A stretch of 64,000 nt of DNA from Effrenium voratum (lineage: Eukaryota > Sar > Dinophyceae > Suessiales > Symbiodiniaceae): the NCBI GenBank assembly GCA_963377175.1, contig CAUJNA010003741.1:304682-368681 (forward strand), written 5' to 3'. The stretch's first letter is position 1, and every line of letters starts with the position of its first letter. Under the pieces are notes generated by a model that did not search any database, was not told the origin of the DNA, and saw only the letters and a program-made list of their open reading frames with translations. This document shows positions 20,390 through 31,862 of the stretch, piece after piece. The position numbers were made by a program, and so were the translations under genes.

Positions 20390-20998
20390 AAATGGGTGAG
20401 CACACCAATCCAAGATAATGCAAACGCAGAAAGCGGTCGGATTTCACCTTTTGCAGATGTGAATGACTCTTCACGGGTTCCAGTCGCTTGGTCAGTGGTA
20501 TCGACTTCGGTGTTTGTCACCGACTGGTTTGGAGCCTTGCTTTCGAGTGCTTGTTGGGGCAAGGTCACACCTTGCGATTCGAACCAATGTAGAAAAGCGT
20601 TCCAATGGGGAGGTCATGGGAGCTGTGCTTTTTCTCACCGCCAGTGACCGCACCAAAGAGCCGAAGTTCAGAGCAACAGCAGGGTTCAGTCAATATCAAG
20701 TGCTCCAAGGGTACCCCCAACAAAAATGGCCCCCGTATGGGTGTGACTCTTTTTAGGGGATCCTCCAAAACGGTAGTTCTTTTTTTTGGTTCCCCATTAA
20801 GCCAGCCCTCAAAACAAGACAAACCCATATCTGATTTCGATTTGGAGAGCTCTGGCCTCGTACCCGCCCTGGACGTGGGTTTTGCCCTCCACTCGCCGAA
20901 CTGCGAATCCCCAAAGCCGCACCGGCCATTCTTTTGCCAAGGAGGGTGGAGAAGCTGAAACAGCTGGGGACCAATCAGGCTCCGAACTCGACACAAAT
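20390..20998. other. No gene recognised
   Basis: Plus and minus frames of 97-143 codons overlap. 20728-20790 has a family-L-like GGGGATCCTCCAAAACGG piece. No domain. Confidence 0.3.
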
Positions 20999-21137
20999 CG
21001 AGTCACAATCAAAACCCGGGCAATAGGAGGGTAGCAAGGGACAGTCCCAGCCACAAATGGGCGAGGAATTCCGCCTTTTCAATGCTTTACATGGTACTGG
21101 GTAGACCAATTCAATACCAGGTTTTGATTGTGCCTCA
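20999..21137 (+). mobile_element. TIR element family B, copy 3
   Basis: A 139-base copy. The left end reads CGAGTCACAATCAAAACCCG (first T changed to C) and the right end CAGGTTTTGATTGTGCCTCA. AT flanks both ends. The interior matches the reference copy with small changes. Confidence 0.9.
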
Positions 21138-21638
21138 ATTTGCGCAACAATGGAAGTTTTTCCTGCCACTTGCCATTCAGGCGCCCCTTATAGTTTGGAT
21201 TGGTGGGGGATGCATTTGGCAAGGATTGAAAGAAGTGGCAAACACCCTCGAGTACTCGGCTTCCGCATCGATCCAAGAAGTCAAGTGTTGGGAGAACCAG
21301 AAGGCGGAGGAGCTTTGCTCCCCGCATGTGCGGCACGTTACGGACTCTCTTTCAAGCTTGTATTAGGATGATATTGGAGGGGTCCTTTCCGAAGGGTGCA
21401 GAAGTGGTGACTGAACTTTCAGAGCAGAGGCTTGACAGTGGCTCACCTGCATGCACACTTCATCACAGTACTCTTGCTCATCAACCCGACAAATCACTGT
21501 TGCATGATGTTGCATCCGTTTGACTGGATCTTTGTCCCAGCATCTTCTTGGTGGTAGAGCAAATGTTGGTTGCCTCTCTGCAGTTCAACTGGAGAGTTTT
21601 GAGTAGTGGGACTGACTGAATGTTTAATTGTGATCATA
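21138..21638. other. No gene recognised
   Basis: Plus frames 21082-21366 and 21150-21371 are open without recognisable motifs. Confidence 0.3.
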
Positions 21639-21760
21639 TGGGTATGGGTCAAAATTACACCACCAGGGGCAAAATTAAGCCACCAGGATATTGCGTGTGT
21701 TGGTCCTTGTTTCCGTTTGCCTCGGTTGCATCTTGGGTATTTATTCTTGACTCCCAGCCA
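21639..21760 (+). mobile_element. TIR element family C, diverged copy
   Basis: The left end TGGGTATGGGTCAAAATTAC is intact. The right end TTCTTGACTCCCAGCCA is a diverged inverted match. ACCACCAGGGGCAAAATTA and the partial repeat CCACCAGGA suggest an internal duplication. The flanks (TA and GG) do not match, so no duplication is visible. Confidence 0.65.
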
Positions 21761-22153
21761 GGCAATGATCATAAGACTTGAGACCGCAGTCATACTTGTC
21801 AGATGTCCGACTGAGGTGCCTCAAAAGCAATTGGTGCCATGTCATGAAAGCACCTGAAGGATCCTTGTAGTGATTGAAACCGACGTGCATCCTCAATGGG
21901 ACGAGGCATCCGGGTCCAGTCTGCAGGCTATTTACCTGGTGCGCTACAAGATCACCTTCCTTACAGTCGACGTGGTGCTGCCTTGACTGCACTTACTGGT
22001 AGCTGGTAGTGTCCATGTTGCTGAACATGTCCGAAGAAACTGGGCTTCAGAGAGGCGAAGGAGCAATGGACACTTCCGATTTGAGCAAAAGATGCAAGGG
22101 GGATACGGGCTACTGGCAATTGCCAAGTGTCAGTTATTGCCTTTTGAAGCTTG
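21761..22153. other. No gene recognised
   Basis: Unique sequence with frames under 90 codons. No repeat family recognised. Confidence 0.3.
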
Positions 22154-22155
22154 CC

Positions 22156-22186
<31 letters not shown>

Positions 22187-22191
22187 CCGCC

Positions 22192-22266
<75 letters not shown>
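22154..22266. repeat. Compound GCC then GTA trinucleotide repeat
   Basis: About thirteen GCC units (one ACC) change abruptly into about 25 GTA units in the same register. The plus frames are poly-Ala then poly-Val, poly-Arg then poly-Ser, or poly-Pro then stops. The neighbouring DNA gives no domain to suggest that it is translated. Confidence 0.95.
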
Positions 22267-24081
22267 ATTCGTCGTGAGTGGTGGTTCTACCTCTGTGAGC
22301 TGGCGCCCTTTGTTTTCGTAACGTGTGCTTCTTTCGTGTTAGTTGATGGGCGGGCCCAGCGAAGTGTTTGGCAATGTTGAAGCAACAACTGCTGGTATTA
22401 GCAAGTATCAGCAATTAAGAAGGCAGACACAAGCGGGGGGGGCATCTGGAAACAGCGCACAAACTCAAACAGATGCGGTCTGTGGTGGGCACTGCGTGAG
22501 GGTCTGCCACTGATACTGGTATGCGATGAGAAAGAGTCCACATGTTTGAGCCTGAGCATGAGGCAATGAGTTGCCGTGTTGTATTTCTTCCGGCAGTGGG
22601 ACCACGGAGAATGAGAGATGCACAAGAGTCCACTCGCAAACAAGGAGCACATGCTTTACGTGCTGCTCGTCTGACTCGTTGAGGTTGCTGGCGGCACTGG
22701 TGGACAACTTGCACAAGGGCAAGGCAGGCTTCGGAGACTCTCATTGTTTCCGAGCAACCCGGAGGGACCCGCCTGAGGTTTCAACAACCGTAGCCGTGAT
22801 ACAGATTCGCAAGGCATGGAGCATCTCGTTTGGTGACTAAACTACGGGTGTGAGTGAGCTTGTTGTATGGGATCTGATCAAAGCAACTTCAAATGACTGA
22901 TCATGTCAATCTTCTCGACCTGGACAGTGAATCTTTTTTGGCCATAAAGCGAGTCCATGACAAGGAGAGCAGCTGCCTCTTGCTGCCCTTTGAAGGCTTT
23001 ACGTCTGCACCTGAGGTTGCGACACGGATTTACCAAACTTCAGATGTCAGAAGGCATGGTTGAGAAATATTGTAAATGTTTGTCTAAGCTCCCTACATTG
23101 AATCAAAGTATTGTTCGGCCACACGCCGGGGATTCGGACTCGCTTCCCCCGAAGGGCCAATCAGGGAGGCACCTGAAAAACAGTTGTCTAGCGTCTTGGC
23201 CAGTGCCGCGCGCGCGCGCACACAACCTGGGAGGCCACCCAATGGTGTCATGTACATTTGGGAGAAAGAACTAATTTTGTCCGTGGATGCGATGCTGACT
23301 TGGAGGGTACAACTCTGCACACGAGCATTCACACTGGAAAGGGCTGCCAAAGGCCATTTGAAAGGGGTCCAAATCTAGCTGACTTGTAATTCGAATAGAT
23401 TCACCCGACAGCTGTTTCAAATGGGGGGTTTGGGGAAGCTTTTGCGTCTTGTGTGAAAGGAAGCTGACTGCACATCACCCAGTTTGAAACGTCCGCCGAT
23501 GTTTGGGAGTCACCCCAATTGTCCCCAACACCCAAATTATCAGCCAGCCCCCTCCTTTGCTTGCGCAGTACTGTTTTTTTTTCCCGCAAGCTTGGCCCTT
23601 TCTATCATGTCTTTTGGTTCATTGTTTGGCTTGTTGGCATTGCTTGGCCCTTTCAAAGATGTCCTTTGCTGTTTGGCATTTGGCTTTTGGTTTTTCACTC
23701 GACCAGCCGCTGTTCGTTGCTATCTACGACTGGCCCAAGTTCTTGGGACCCGCGGTTGATTTGTCTGGTGGTCGTTAGACCGTTAAAGGGGATCCCATTT
23801 TGGTTGGGATGAGTGAATTCACCACCCATAGGCTTCCTATTTTAGTGCTTGGATTGAATCGGACCCGTTCACTGGGGGCTAACCGGGATTTTTCGGATTT
23901 TGAAAAGCCCATGGCCATTTGCGTGTGTTTTTTTTTTTTTTTGGTTTTGGGTCTTGGGGATTTTCTGGGGATCGAAGTCTTGCCGCAGACTCGGCCTGCG
24001 GCCAGGTGGAGCTGTTGTTCGCAACGCCCCCGGCCCGCTGTAAGAAGTGGCCGCGGGCCCAGTGAGGCACAAGGCGGAGGC
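22267..24081. other. No gene recognised; decayed family C/L pieces
   Basis: 23786-23910 holds sequence like the interior of the family C copies at 3757 and 63143 (TTTTGGTTGGGATGAG, CACCACCCAT, GGGGGCTAACCGGG). GCGCGCGCGCACACAC lies at 23208. Short frames only. A GC-rich part (23985-24075) may be an exon fragment but has no motif. Confidence 0.35.
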
Positions 24082-24204
24082 ACTCCCCGAGTTCCGTTTC
24101 GGACTTGAGATGCTTTTTGGGCTTTCGGACCCATTTTTTTGGTAGATAACAAGTTCGGACTCTTTTTTTAAGTGTTTCATTTGGCCAGTCCACTCAGGAA
24201 GTGA
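24082..24204 (+). mobile_element. TIR element family J, diverged copy
   Basis: The left end CACTCCCCGAGTTCCGTTTC resembles the solo end at 54982 (TCACTTCCTGAGCTCCG). The right end TCCACTCAGGAAGTGA is its inverse. Family J is better seen at 50679 and 51636. Confidence 0.55.
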
Positions 24205-25185
24205 TATGTGTATATATATATATATATGTATGCTACCCCCTCCCCCCCACTGGTGCCTAGGTTTTGCTTGATTTCAGCGCGCAGGCTGTAGAGTTTAGTT
24301 TTTTTGCAATAGATTTTAAGCACAGACGAATGGGCTTGCAGTCCATCATGGCAAGATCCGAAATGTCCCAATATGATACCCTTTCCAAATAGGATTTTAC
24401 TTCAACTAGAATTGGAATCTTGAAATAAGTTGGTTAGGACATAGTTTCCAAAAATGTGTTTATGTTCAACATTGCTCAACTACAGCTTATATAAGCAAAT
24501 CCTTTCCAAATAGGAGCTACATGAGAGTATAAGCATAGTTTCGGGCAAACTCCAACTAATCTTCAACAAAAGAAGTTAGGAGTTTATCCCCAAATATAAT
24601 CCAAGTGTTAGATAATCTAGTACGAACACAACTCAATTAGCTTTTCACAATAACAATTAAATAGAGACTACTTCTCAAATTTAGTTCTTATTAAACATGG
24701 CTAAACATTTAAGGGACGTCTACAGGGAAATTCTTAATACGACTCGTGTTATTTATATCCTGGCCCTTTTGCAGCATAAGACAAATCCGAAATTAAACGT
24801 GTTAGACAGTGTTCCAAAAATAAATTTCAAGGGAAGAGAGGTTTAAAGTCTAAAACTATTTCGAAACAGGGATTCTAGCTGAATCAGTTGTATTTAAAGT
24901 TCTATTTGCACAGGAAAACAAAGTTCATTCTATCTCAAAAGGCGGAGGTAGTAGATGAGCAAATGTGGAGAGGTAGTTCAAGAGGGGGGGTGACGGTGTG
25001 TGAACATACATACATGTGTATATCTATATATATATACATACATACATACATAGTACCCCTAATGATCCTGCGCCTCTTTATAACATGCTGTAAATAACAG
25101 TGTTTTTGAGCATTACACCTACCTTTGTTTACCTCCTGGAAAAGGCCCAACATGCTTCATAGCTAACATGAAGCAAACCGCTCAC

Positions 25186-25560
25186 CACAAGCACTTGAAA
25201 GTTTGTCTAACTAATAACTTGAAAGTGTTTCCACTGGATCGCTCAGCACTTGAAAGTATTTTACCACTGGATGGAAAAATCAATATTGAAGATTACACAG
25301 AACACTTTCCTGAGAATTGTCAATCCTGGCCAAACCCAAACAACATTCAAGTTCTTCTCACACTTGAAAGTGCTTTACCACTGGACTGAGGATTCAATAT
25401 CGAGGATTGCACAAACAACAACTTTCCTGAGAATCATCCATCCTGGTCAAACCCTGAAAATGATCAAGTTGTTCTTTCCACTGGATTGAAGATTCGAGAG
25501 TGAAATATTTCACGGAACGTGTTTTCCGAGAATCTTATTGAACACCAAGAGTATTGGGAC
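25186..25560 (+). repeat. 114-bp tandem array
   Basis: CACTTGAAAGTRYTTTACCA starts at 25247 and 25361, a 114-base period. Each unit continues with ATTCAATAT-type sequence, ACTTTCCTGAGAAT and ATCCTGGYCAAACCC. A partial unit precedes and a degenerate one follows to about 25560. Confidence 0.85.
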
Positions 25561-25589
25561 AAACCTGGAATTGTTCAAATCAAAAAAAA

Positions 25590-25905
25590 AAAGGATTTAA
25601 GATTCAATATTCCCAGAAAAAGACTATCTTACTATCTTGAATCTTGAATCCAATATTTGTTTCTTTTTTAAGTATGAGATTCAAGACTCAAGATTCCCAG
25701 AAAAAGATTATTTTGAAATCTTGAATCTTGATTCTTGAAATCCCATATTTTTTAATGGGATGCAATATTCAAGATTCAAGATTCCCAGAAAAATATTTTG
25801 AAATCTTGAATCAATCCCAGGCTCTTTTTTTTTGATGCAAGATTCAATATTCCAGAATTCCAGAAAAGATTGTTTTGAAGTATTGAATCTTGAATTCCAG
25901 ATTGT
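25590..25905. repeat. About 80-bp tandem array with hairpin units
   Basis: AAGATTCCCAGAAAAAGATT-type sequence recurs near 25604, 25691, 25778 and 25855. Each unit also contains the inverse TTGAATCTTGA, so each can form a hairpin. Unit spacing varies between about 75 and 90 bases. Confidence 0.8.
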
Positions 25906-25960
25906 CACATCGAACGTCTCCCAGCAGTCTTGGGTCCAGAATTCTTAATTGTAGAATTGT

Positions 25961-27402
25961 GGCACACCCCCCTTCCTTGGTGCCCAAGCTTGGCCAAGCA
26001 AATGCAAAATGACCTGAAACAAACGACTGAACTCAAGCAACACCTGGGCACCGGAAAAGGGGGGGGGGGCGTACCATATATATATATATATGTGCACCTA
26101 CAGTCGAGCAAAGGATGGAGATGGGATCCACATGGATATAGGGAGGTACAAAAGAAGAGGACGAGTTATATGCTCACAAGGACATTTGGATCTCCAAGGA
26201 GGGACCCTCAAAATTGGGGGGGGGGGGCTCCCTTTGGTGTTCCTTTCTGAAAGCGGCACTCTCTGCCAAGGATGGGCATCACGGTGCCGAGCAGAACGGC
26301 ATCTTTTCGCCGCTCGGAACGCCCTCAGCAAGCTGACGGGTCTTTCTGGAAATGAGTATGTCTCAAAATAGGAGACCCCGCAGTGAGAATATGCGTGGTT
26401 GCCAACCTGAAAAAGGGAACACCTAAAATGGGAGAACCCCAAAGTGGGTTGTGTCCTTTGAACTTTTGGTTTCCTAACAAATCCCAAACATGGGTCCACC
26501 ATTTCTTACTTTGATTGGCCCCTTGTAGCGATGAAAGGTGCATGTTGCCCAAAGCTGCTCAAGATCACCTCCAGCGCATTTGACAGTGACTTGCGTATAT
26601 CTTGAAAGATAAGTGCCCAAACCCGAGATTTTGGCGAACACTTGTCATGGGAGGCCAATGTTTCCTGTGAAGCCTTGCGAGGTTTTTCCCGGCCCAACTT
26701 GAATTCGAGGGTCCGAAGACCTTGCGGCCGGCATATTACTCTTTGCAATCCATCATTTCTGGAGCTAGGCTTTAGCTACCTCTGGAGCTTGTGACATGCA
26801 TGGTAGCACTCAGAGACGCTTGTCTGCAAGATGTTCATGTAAAGGCCTCATTTCCACCAGGCGCCACTGTCTATTTCCGGGGTTGGGCGTAACGCCCCCG
26901 CCGGCCATGTAAGAAAATCACGCAGCCCGATCCAGAAAGGCCGGCCTTTCTGAATCTCCCGCGTATGTCGATGATTGTGGGTGTATGTGTCCCGTCAAAG
27001 AACGTCCAGGTTTGAGTTTCTGATTCAATCGTTTGTCATTTAATGCTATTACTCTACTGTACCCGCAAGGCTTGTTCGAGTGGTCTCGCAAAGGAAGCCC
27101 TCGATTTAGCCCAGTTCAAGGATAACAAACTATATGCGGACCCTGTTTTCTCGAGCCCAAGCTTGTGTGACCATAGACCAAAGGATATCGTGTACCCTTT
27201 AGTCTAACCTCTCTAGCGGAGGAGCTAGAGCAAGTTTGGGGTACGGACAATCAACATGGTGGTTGGAGCACGTTGCCGGCACCCGCCCGGAGGCTTTGTC
27301 CTGCAGGGCATGCGGCTCTCGGTGCGGCCAAAGACATCGTGCAGCGGGCAGGTTGTCCTGCAAGCAGAGACCCTGGACGAGGCCGGCAAAATGTTAAACA
27401 TA
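25961..27402. other. No gene recognised; repeat scraps
   Basis: 27190-27228 is a right-end scrap of family A (TGTACCCTTTAGTCTAACCT then CTCTAGCGGAGGAGCTAG). 26351-26386 has a family L left end (GTCTCAAAATAGGAGACCCC). G runs lie at 26059 and 26217. Minus frame 26098-26502 (134 codons) has no motif. Confidence 0.4.
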
Positions 27403-27500
27403 TGGGTATGGCTAAAATTAAAGAGCTAGGGTTACGCAGGTGTTAGTTAGCCTTTGGTTCCATGTGCCAAGGTGCTATTTTGGTGCCACGTTGTGAGCCA
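27403..27500 (+). mobile_element. TIR element family C, copy 4
   Basis: A 98-base copy from TGGGTATGGCTAAAATTA to the diverged right end GTTGTGAGCCA. TA flanks both ends as a 2-base duplication. AGAGCTAGGGTTACGCAGGT in the interior is shared with the copy at 43013. Confidence 0.8.
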
Positions 27501-28807
27501 TATTGCGCCCAGTTCAATTGTACCAGCACCTGATGCCACCGTTCATTTCTTAGCTGCCGGAACAAGCATTCTTGTCACATACTGTGTGACACAAATGCAA
27601 TTCCGTTTATGTCAGTGTGTTAGTTGCTCTTCCATCTTTGTCCTTGCGCCCACAGATGGCCCTAGCAATGATATTGGCCATCCCCTTAGCTTTTTAGCCT
27701 TTTAGTGTTTCGTCGTAGTTTCCATTTAACCCACTAAAAGTTAAACTTTTAGCGGGGGATCTGAGGGCAGCCCAGCAATTCGGTGAAGGCTAACAAAGCA
27801 TCAGCAAAATCATGCTGATGCAGGCAAGCTCGCGCATGCCAATTTGGAACGCGAAGATGTTGCGAATCACCTTCTCATACAGACATTGTTTCAAGACTCT
27901 AGCACCGCCATGGTGTGCGTTTGGTGTGTTGTTGGTGTTGGCGGTGGTGGCGGTGGTAGCGGTGGTGGTGGTGGTGGTTGTGCGATTTGTAGGGTTTTCT
28001 GGAACATTTGTTGTTTGTGTTGCCGATTGCGAACTCCAGTATTTGTAAGTTGATCAAATCGCGGATCCTTCATTTTGCTGTGTGTCAAAACTAGGCCCCC
28101 CCTTGCGCGTTTCAAACCCACAAGCAACAGGCTACCGTCTAATGATTTGCGAGGTTTGCCAACCTTAGGTGGCTCCACAAGCAACAGTCGTCTGCCCAAT
28201 GGTGAATCAACAAGAAAGCTGAAAGACCACGACTGGAGAAAGGTAATTCAAGTCCCACTCCAAAGAAATGCCGGCAGAGCCGGCGGAAGTTTTATTCAAG
28301 GATGCAAAAGCTAGAACTAGCTTGGATCACGGTCCTCGTCCTGCCCCAATGCTGTTTGCGGCTTCCGCCGGCGCATGGCAGCGCGTGCCGTAGTTGGATA
28401 GTCTAATTCAAGAGTAAGCACCCAGCTAACTGGCTAGTTGGGTTAGCCAGCTAGCTGCTTGATTGGTTAGATAGCTAGTTAGCTGGCTAGTTTGTTATAG
28501 CTAGTAAGCTCTCGAGCTAGTCCTGTTGTTGCATAGTTAGCTTATTCGTCACTTGGATGGCCGGCCACTTCACTGCTTCTTCAATAGCTAGCAAGTAAGT
28601 TTGTTAGCCAATGACAATTGCAAAGAAAAGGCAACTCAAGTTTTGTTTGTGGACCCACCATGAGCAGTTGCACAAGCTGGCAAATGCAAACAGACACACC
28701 GTGTCGAATGTCAATCTTCCGAAAGTGCGCTCGCAGAACCCTATGCGCAGTGAGAAAACGCCCGAAAACACATTGTGCTTCATGGTTGACACGACAGTCT
28801 CCCAGTT

Positions 28808-28808
<1 letters not shown>
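27501..28808. other. No gene recognised; GGT tract
   Basis: 27939-27978 is a GGT/GGC trinucleotide tract. 28425-28545 is rich in GCTAGCTAG and TTAGCTGGCTAG words. 27725-27760 has a small inverted repeat (AACCCACTAAAAGTTAAACT then TTTAGCGGGG), related to 56408-56455. No gene. Confidence 0.4.
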
Positions 28809-28839
<31 letters not shown>

Positions 28840-28890
28840 TACCCAGCTCCAGCTCCCCCCAGCCCCCGCCACACCCCCCCCCCAGCCCCA
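28809..28890. repeat. Poly-C and C-rich tract
   Basis: A run of about 31 C (28809-28839) is followed by CCCCAGC-rich DNA. A complementary G run lies at 28993-29011, so the pair could fold back. Run lengths in such tracts are prone to assembly error. Confidence 0.9.
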
Positions 28891-29604
28891 GCCAGGTGCA
28901 GTTCGCCTGGGCGACCACGATCTTTTGGCAGGCCTGCGCCTCTCGGATCATCGGCCCGGCAGCTCAGCCGAGCGGGGTGTGTCGTCCAACTGGGGGGGGG
29001 GGGTGGGGGGGAGCTCCCAACTGGGTCCCTTGACTTTACCCCTTAAAAATTGGGGCACCCCAAAAACAACGGGGGGGGTCCCTTTACTTTCCGCATTTGC
29101 CGGCGATCTGCGTCAGCGTTTCAAGCAGCCAATCTTCTGGGAGCGAGCCTTGAGGAGAACTGACGGCATACCGGGTGACCCATCGACTGGGTTCCAACAA
29201 ATGGATTCCTTTCGGGTGCTACACACATGATTTCCCATTGCAGCTGGACCGCGTTTATTGGACCTGTTCAGCGTTCCGTATCACTGATGTTTGAAGCATG
29301 TTCTATTCACGGGCACTCCAGTCTCTAGTTGACTATGGGGCATGTTGGATGAATCAAAGAAAGTTAAGAAGGAACTTCCGGGTACGGACACTACTTGAAG
29401 GGCAGTTCAAAATTAAGATGAAGAATGAACTCATGCGAGAAAACATGGGAGGCGTGTGGCGTCTGTTTTAGTTGACTTCCCCTGCTGGCTGAAATCTAAT
29501 AATTGCCGCGCTTGCGATGCCTCTCGAAACAGTCCCGGAGCGGGTGCGGAATGGTCTCGGAAAGGTTTCGGAGCCCATTGGCACGGATGCCCGCGCTTTT
29601 CGCG
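28891..29604. other. No gene recognised
   Basis: 28993-29080 is G-rich with homopolymers. Plus frame 28925-29230 has no motif. 29515-29604 is the part similar, in reverse complement, to 9561-9640. Confidence 0.35.
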
Positions 29605-29855
29605 ACGTCAGCTTGCGTGACAGGCGCAATGCTTCGGCAACTTGGTACTTGCTTTTCACAAGGTCAGGTGCAGATTTCGTGACAAGCGCAGCACTTTCGC
29701 AAAGTCAGGCGCAGATTTCGTTGCAGACAGCGCTCTCGCAAGGTCAGGTGCAGATTTCGTGACAGGCACCGCTCTTTCAGAAGGCGGCAAAATTTTGTCG
29801 CAGGCGCAGCATTTTCACAAGGTGAGAACCTGATCTCGTGGCAGGTGCAGCGCAA
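29605..29855 (-). repeat. 41-bp tandem array, inverted copy
   Basis: CAAGGTCAGGTGCAGATTTC recurs at 29658, 29700 (CAAAG variant) and 29739, then decays. Its reverse complement is the unit at 9369-9560. Spacing is 39-42 bases. Confidence 0.85.
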
Positions 29856-30012
29856 CACGAGAGGAAAGAAGAAAGAAGAAGGAAGAAGGAAGAAGGAAGG
29901 AAGCGAGCAGAAAACAAATACCGATAAAGAATAAGAAAGCAAGCGAAAGTTAAGAGAAAGAAACAGGAAGAAAATAGCAGAGAAAGAGGCAGAGAGAAGG
30001 AAGGGAGAAGAT
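29856..30012. repeat. Polypurine GAA/GGAA tract
   Basis: Almost purely A and G on plus. Read on minus it is a pyrimidine tract preceding the 41-bp array, the same order as 8816-9560. Confidence 0.9.
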
Positions 30013-31031
30013 GCGTGCTCCCAACTATGTTCTATATTTTTGCAACTTCCGCCGACCGGCTTTGCCGGGTAATAGGGTGTTTGGCGCCTTCGCACCTTGG
30101 CGCCTTGTTTTTGGTTGCAAATTCGCAAACGGCGACGGCCTGTTTCTTCTGTTCGGCTTTGGCATCAACGAGAATGTATCTAACGTTTACTTTTCGCTTT
30201 AAGCCATGGGATCTCGGAGGAACGGGGCAGTAGACCCGATCCCTATAGGCTCGTCAGCCGGGTCGCTTATCGATGGCCCGTCGTATTGCCTACTGCAGTG
30301 CTTGGGCCTTCAGGGTGCGAGGCCTGCGCACCAAGCCTCGTGAGACTTAGAGGCAAGCCTTGAAGCAGCGTAGGAGGTATTAGCTCTTGAGAAGGGTCTG
30401 CAATGTCCTGTAGCAGAACCAGCCTCCAGCAAGTGGCAAGCTTGTTTTCCGTCTACTTTCAGAATCTGCCTGCGGAAAAGAGATATACGGCATTTTTTGC
30501 GTTTGGCTTTAAGCAGGCTGTTCCCATGCTGCATTTGCGACAGAACCGGTTTAGCCCGTGCCAAGAAAGTGGTGTTCCGAGGCCTGATCGCCAGCATGCA
30601 GTCCCGTTTCGAGGCGGTCCCAGGGGCAAAAGCGGGGGGAGGTGCCTGGGCAACTTGGACCAGCAGAACTCCAGCCGTGGGGTTCGTTGTCTTTTGTCTT
30701 TGGATGGTCAAGGGAAGGCAAAAGAAGACGGTTGATATTTGGGTTAGACTTTCACTAACCCAACAGCAGTTAAGATCCAACCCAACGCAGATGGTGGTTG
30801 AGATTGGCGGTGTTCCTCAACAGTTTACTTTGCTGCATGTTGCCAAAGGCTGTTAGGACTTGAACTTTTTGCCAAAGAATTTGAGGAGGAGGACTCTTGC
30901 TGTGTCTCTTAAGCTGAAAAATATGGTGTTCTTGGCTTACGTTTGGGGCACGGTTCCCTTTTAACCACCAAACTGTGTGATGGCATGTGACCTAGTCACA
31001 CAACCCCAATGGGCTGTTGAAAAGCTATCTT
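30013..31031. other. No gene recognised
   Basis: Plus frame 30497-30856 (119 codons) has a protein-like part (KKVVFRGLIASMQSRFEAVP). Minus frame 30310-30780 (156 codons) overlaps it. TCTTTGGATGGTCAAGGGAA at 30699 recurs at 56319, and inverted AACCCAACAGCAGTTAAGAT follows it, so a further short repeat family is likely. Confidence 0.3.
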
Positions 31032-31154
31032 TCCAGGGGTTGATTCCCCACTCTTTTCAACCATGGTTCTTTTCAAAAAACAGCTGTTTTCTCTGGGGTT
31101 CTGATGGTTTTCTGAAAAGAAGGATCCCTGGAAAATGGGGAAGTGCCCCCTAGA
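31032..31154 (+). mobile_element. TIR element family E, copy 1 with 5-bp TSD
   Basis: A 123-base element from TCCAGGGGTTGATTCCCCAC to GGGGAAGTGCCCCCTAGA, flanked by ATCTT at 31027-31031 and 31155-31159. The interior AACCATGGTTCTTTTCAAAA and AAGAAGGATCCCTGG matches the copy at 56581. No coding capacity. Confidence 0.9.
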
Positions 31155-31682
31155 ATCTTGAACCCTTGCGGTACGAAAGGATTCAGTCCCCTTGGCTTCT
31201 GCTCCAGGGCTCCGTGCTGGAGGCACATTACCGAGGTGACACGAAGGAGGGGGAGTCGTTCGTGGTTCGGAGTTTCAAGCTGAAGCACTGGCTTGAGATG
31301 TGTTGCGTTCCTTGTCCGCACTAAAATCTTCAAACTTACGAGTGGACTAGTAAAACTGACATATACTGCAGGTTGAAGTCAAAGACAACTCGAGTTTTGT
31401 CCAAAAGATGGCCCCTTTTTGGACCCTTGTGCCGCCTGGTGCTTTTCAAAGGTGATACCACACATGGTGTGCTTTTTGTTCAGGGTGCCCCTTTTAGGTG
31501 GTGTTAAAGGGAAACTCAAAGGAACACGCCTAGTCCTCAAAATGGACCCCTTTTAACAACTCCTCACTGACCGTTGTTTTTGCCAACAAAGGAATCAAGA
31601 CCGCGCCAGCGCCTTAGGAGGCTGAAGCACAGCGGCGTCAGTTCCTCGAGGTCAAGGCGTCGGATCGATCCACGTCCTAAGG
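31155..31682. other. No gene recognised
   Basis: 31500-31560 holds AAAGGGAAACTCAAAGGAAC and CCTCAAAATGGACCCC, family-L-like ends. Otherwise unique. Confidence 0.35.
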
Positions 31683-31862
31683 TCTGGCCACCCAACACCC
31701 CCAACACCCCCAACACCCCACCCCGACAACCCCCCCAACCCGCCCCAACCCCCCCCCCCAACCCCCCCACAACCCCACAACCCCCCCCCACCCCCCCCCA
31801 ACCCCGCCAAACCCCCCCCCCCCACCCCTTTCAACCCGCCCCAACCCCTCCCAACCCCTCGT
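31683..31862. repeat. C-rich CCCCAAC tract
   Basis: CCCAACACC, CCCCCAACC and poly-C words fill about 180 bases. The reading frames are Pro/Asn/Thr on plus and Gly/Val/Trp on minus and are compositional. Confidence 0.9.

Larger units (their letters stand above)
24205..25960. other. AT-rich island, about 1.75 kb
   Basis: Base composition shifts sharply to A+T-rich from about 24370 and returns near 25930. It is bordered by TATA microsatellites (24211-24230, 25021-25040, 26079-26092). The unique part (24370-25130) has one 49-codon plus frame at 24697-24846 with a normal amino acid mix (LRDVYREILNTTRVIYILAL) but no family match. The rest is two tandem arrays listed separately. It could be transferred or organelle-derived DNA, but I recognise no cob, cox or rRNA piece. 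Confidence 0.6.

Noticed and set aside
24697..24846. Organellar gene fragment in the AT-rich island
   Set aside because: The 49-codon frame does not resemble cob, cox1, cox3 or plastid proteins that I know. Kept only as an unassigned frame.
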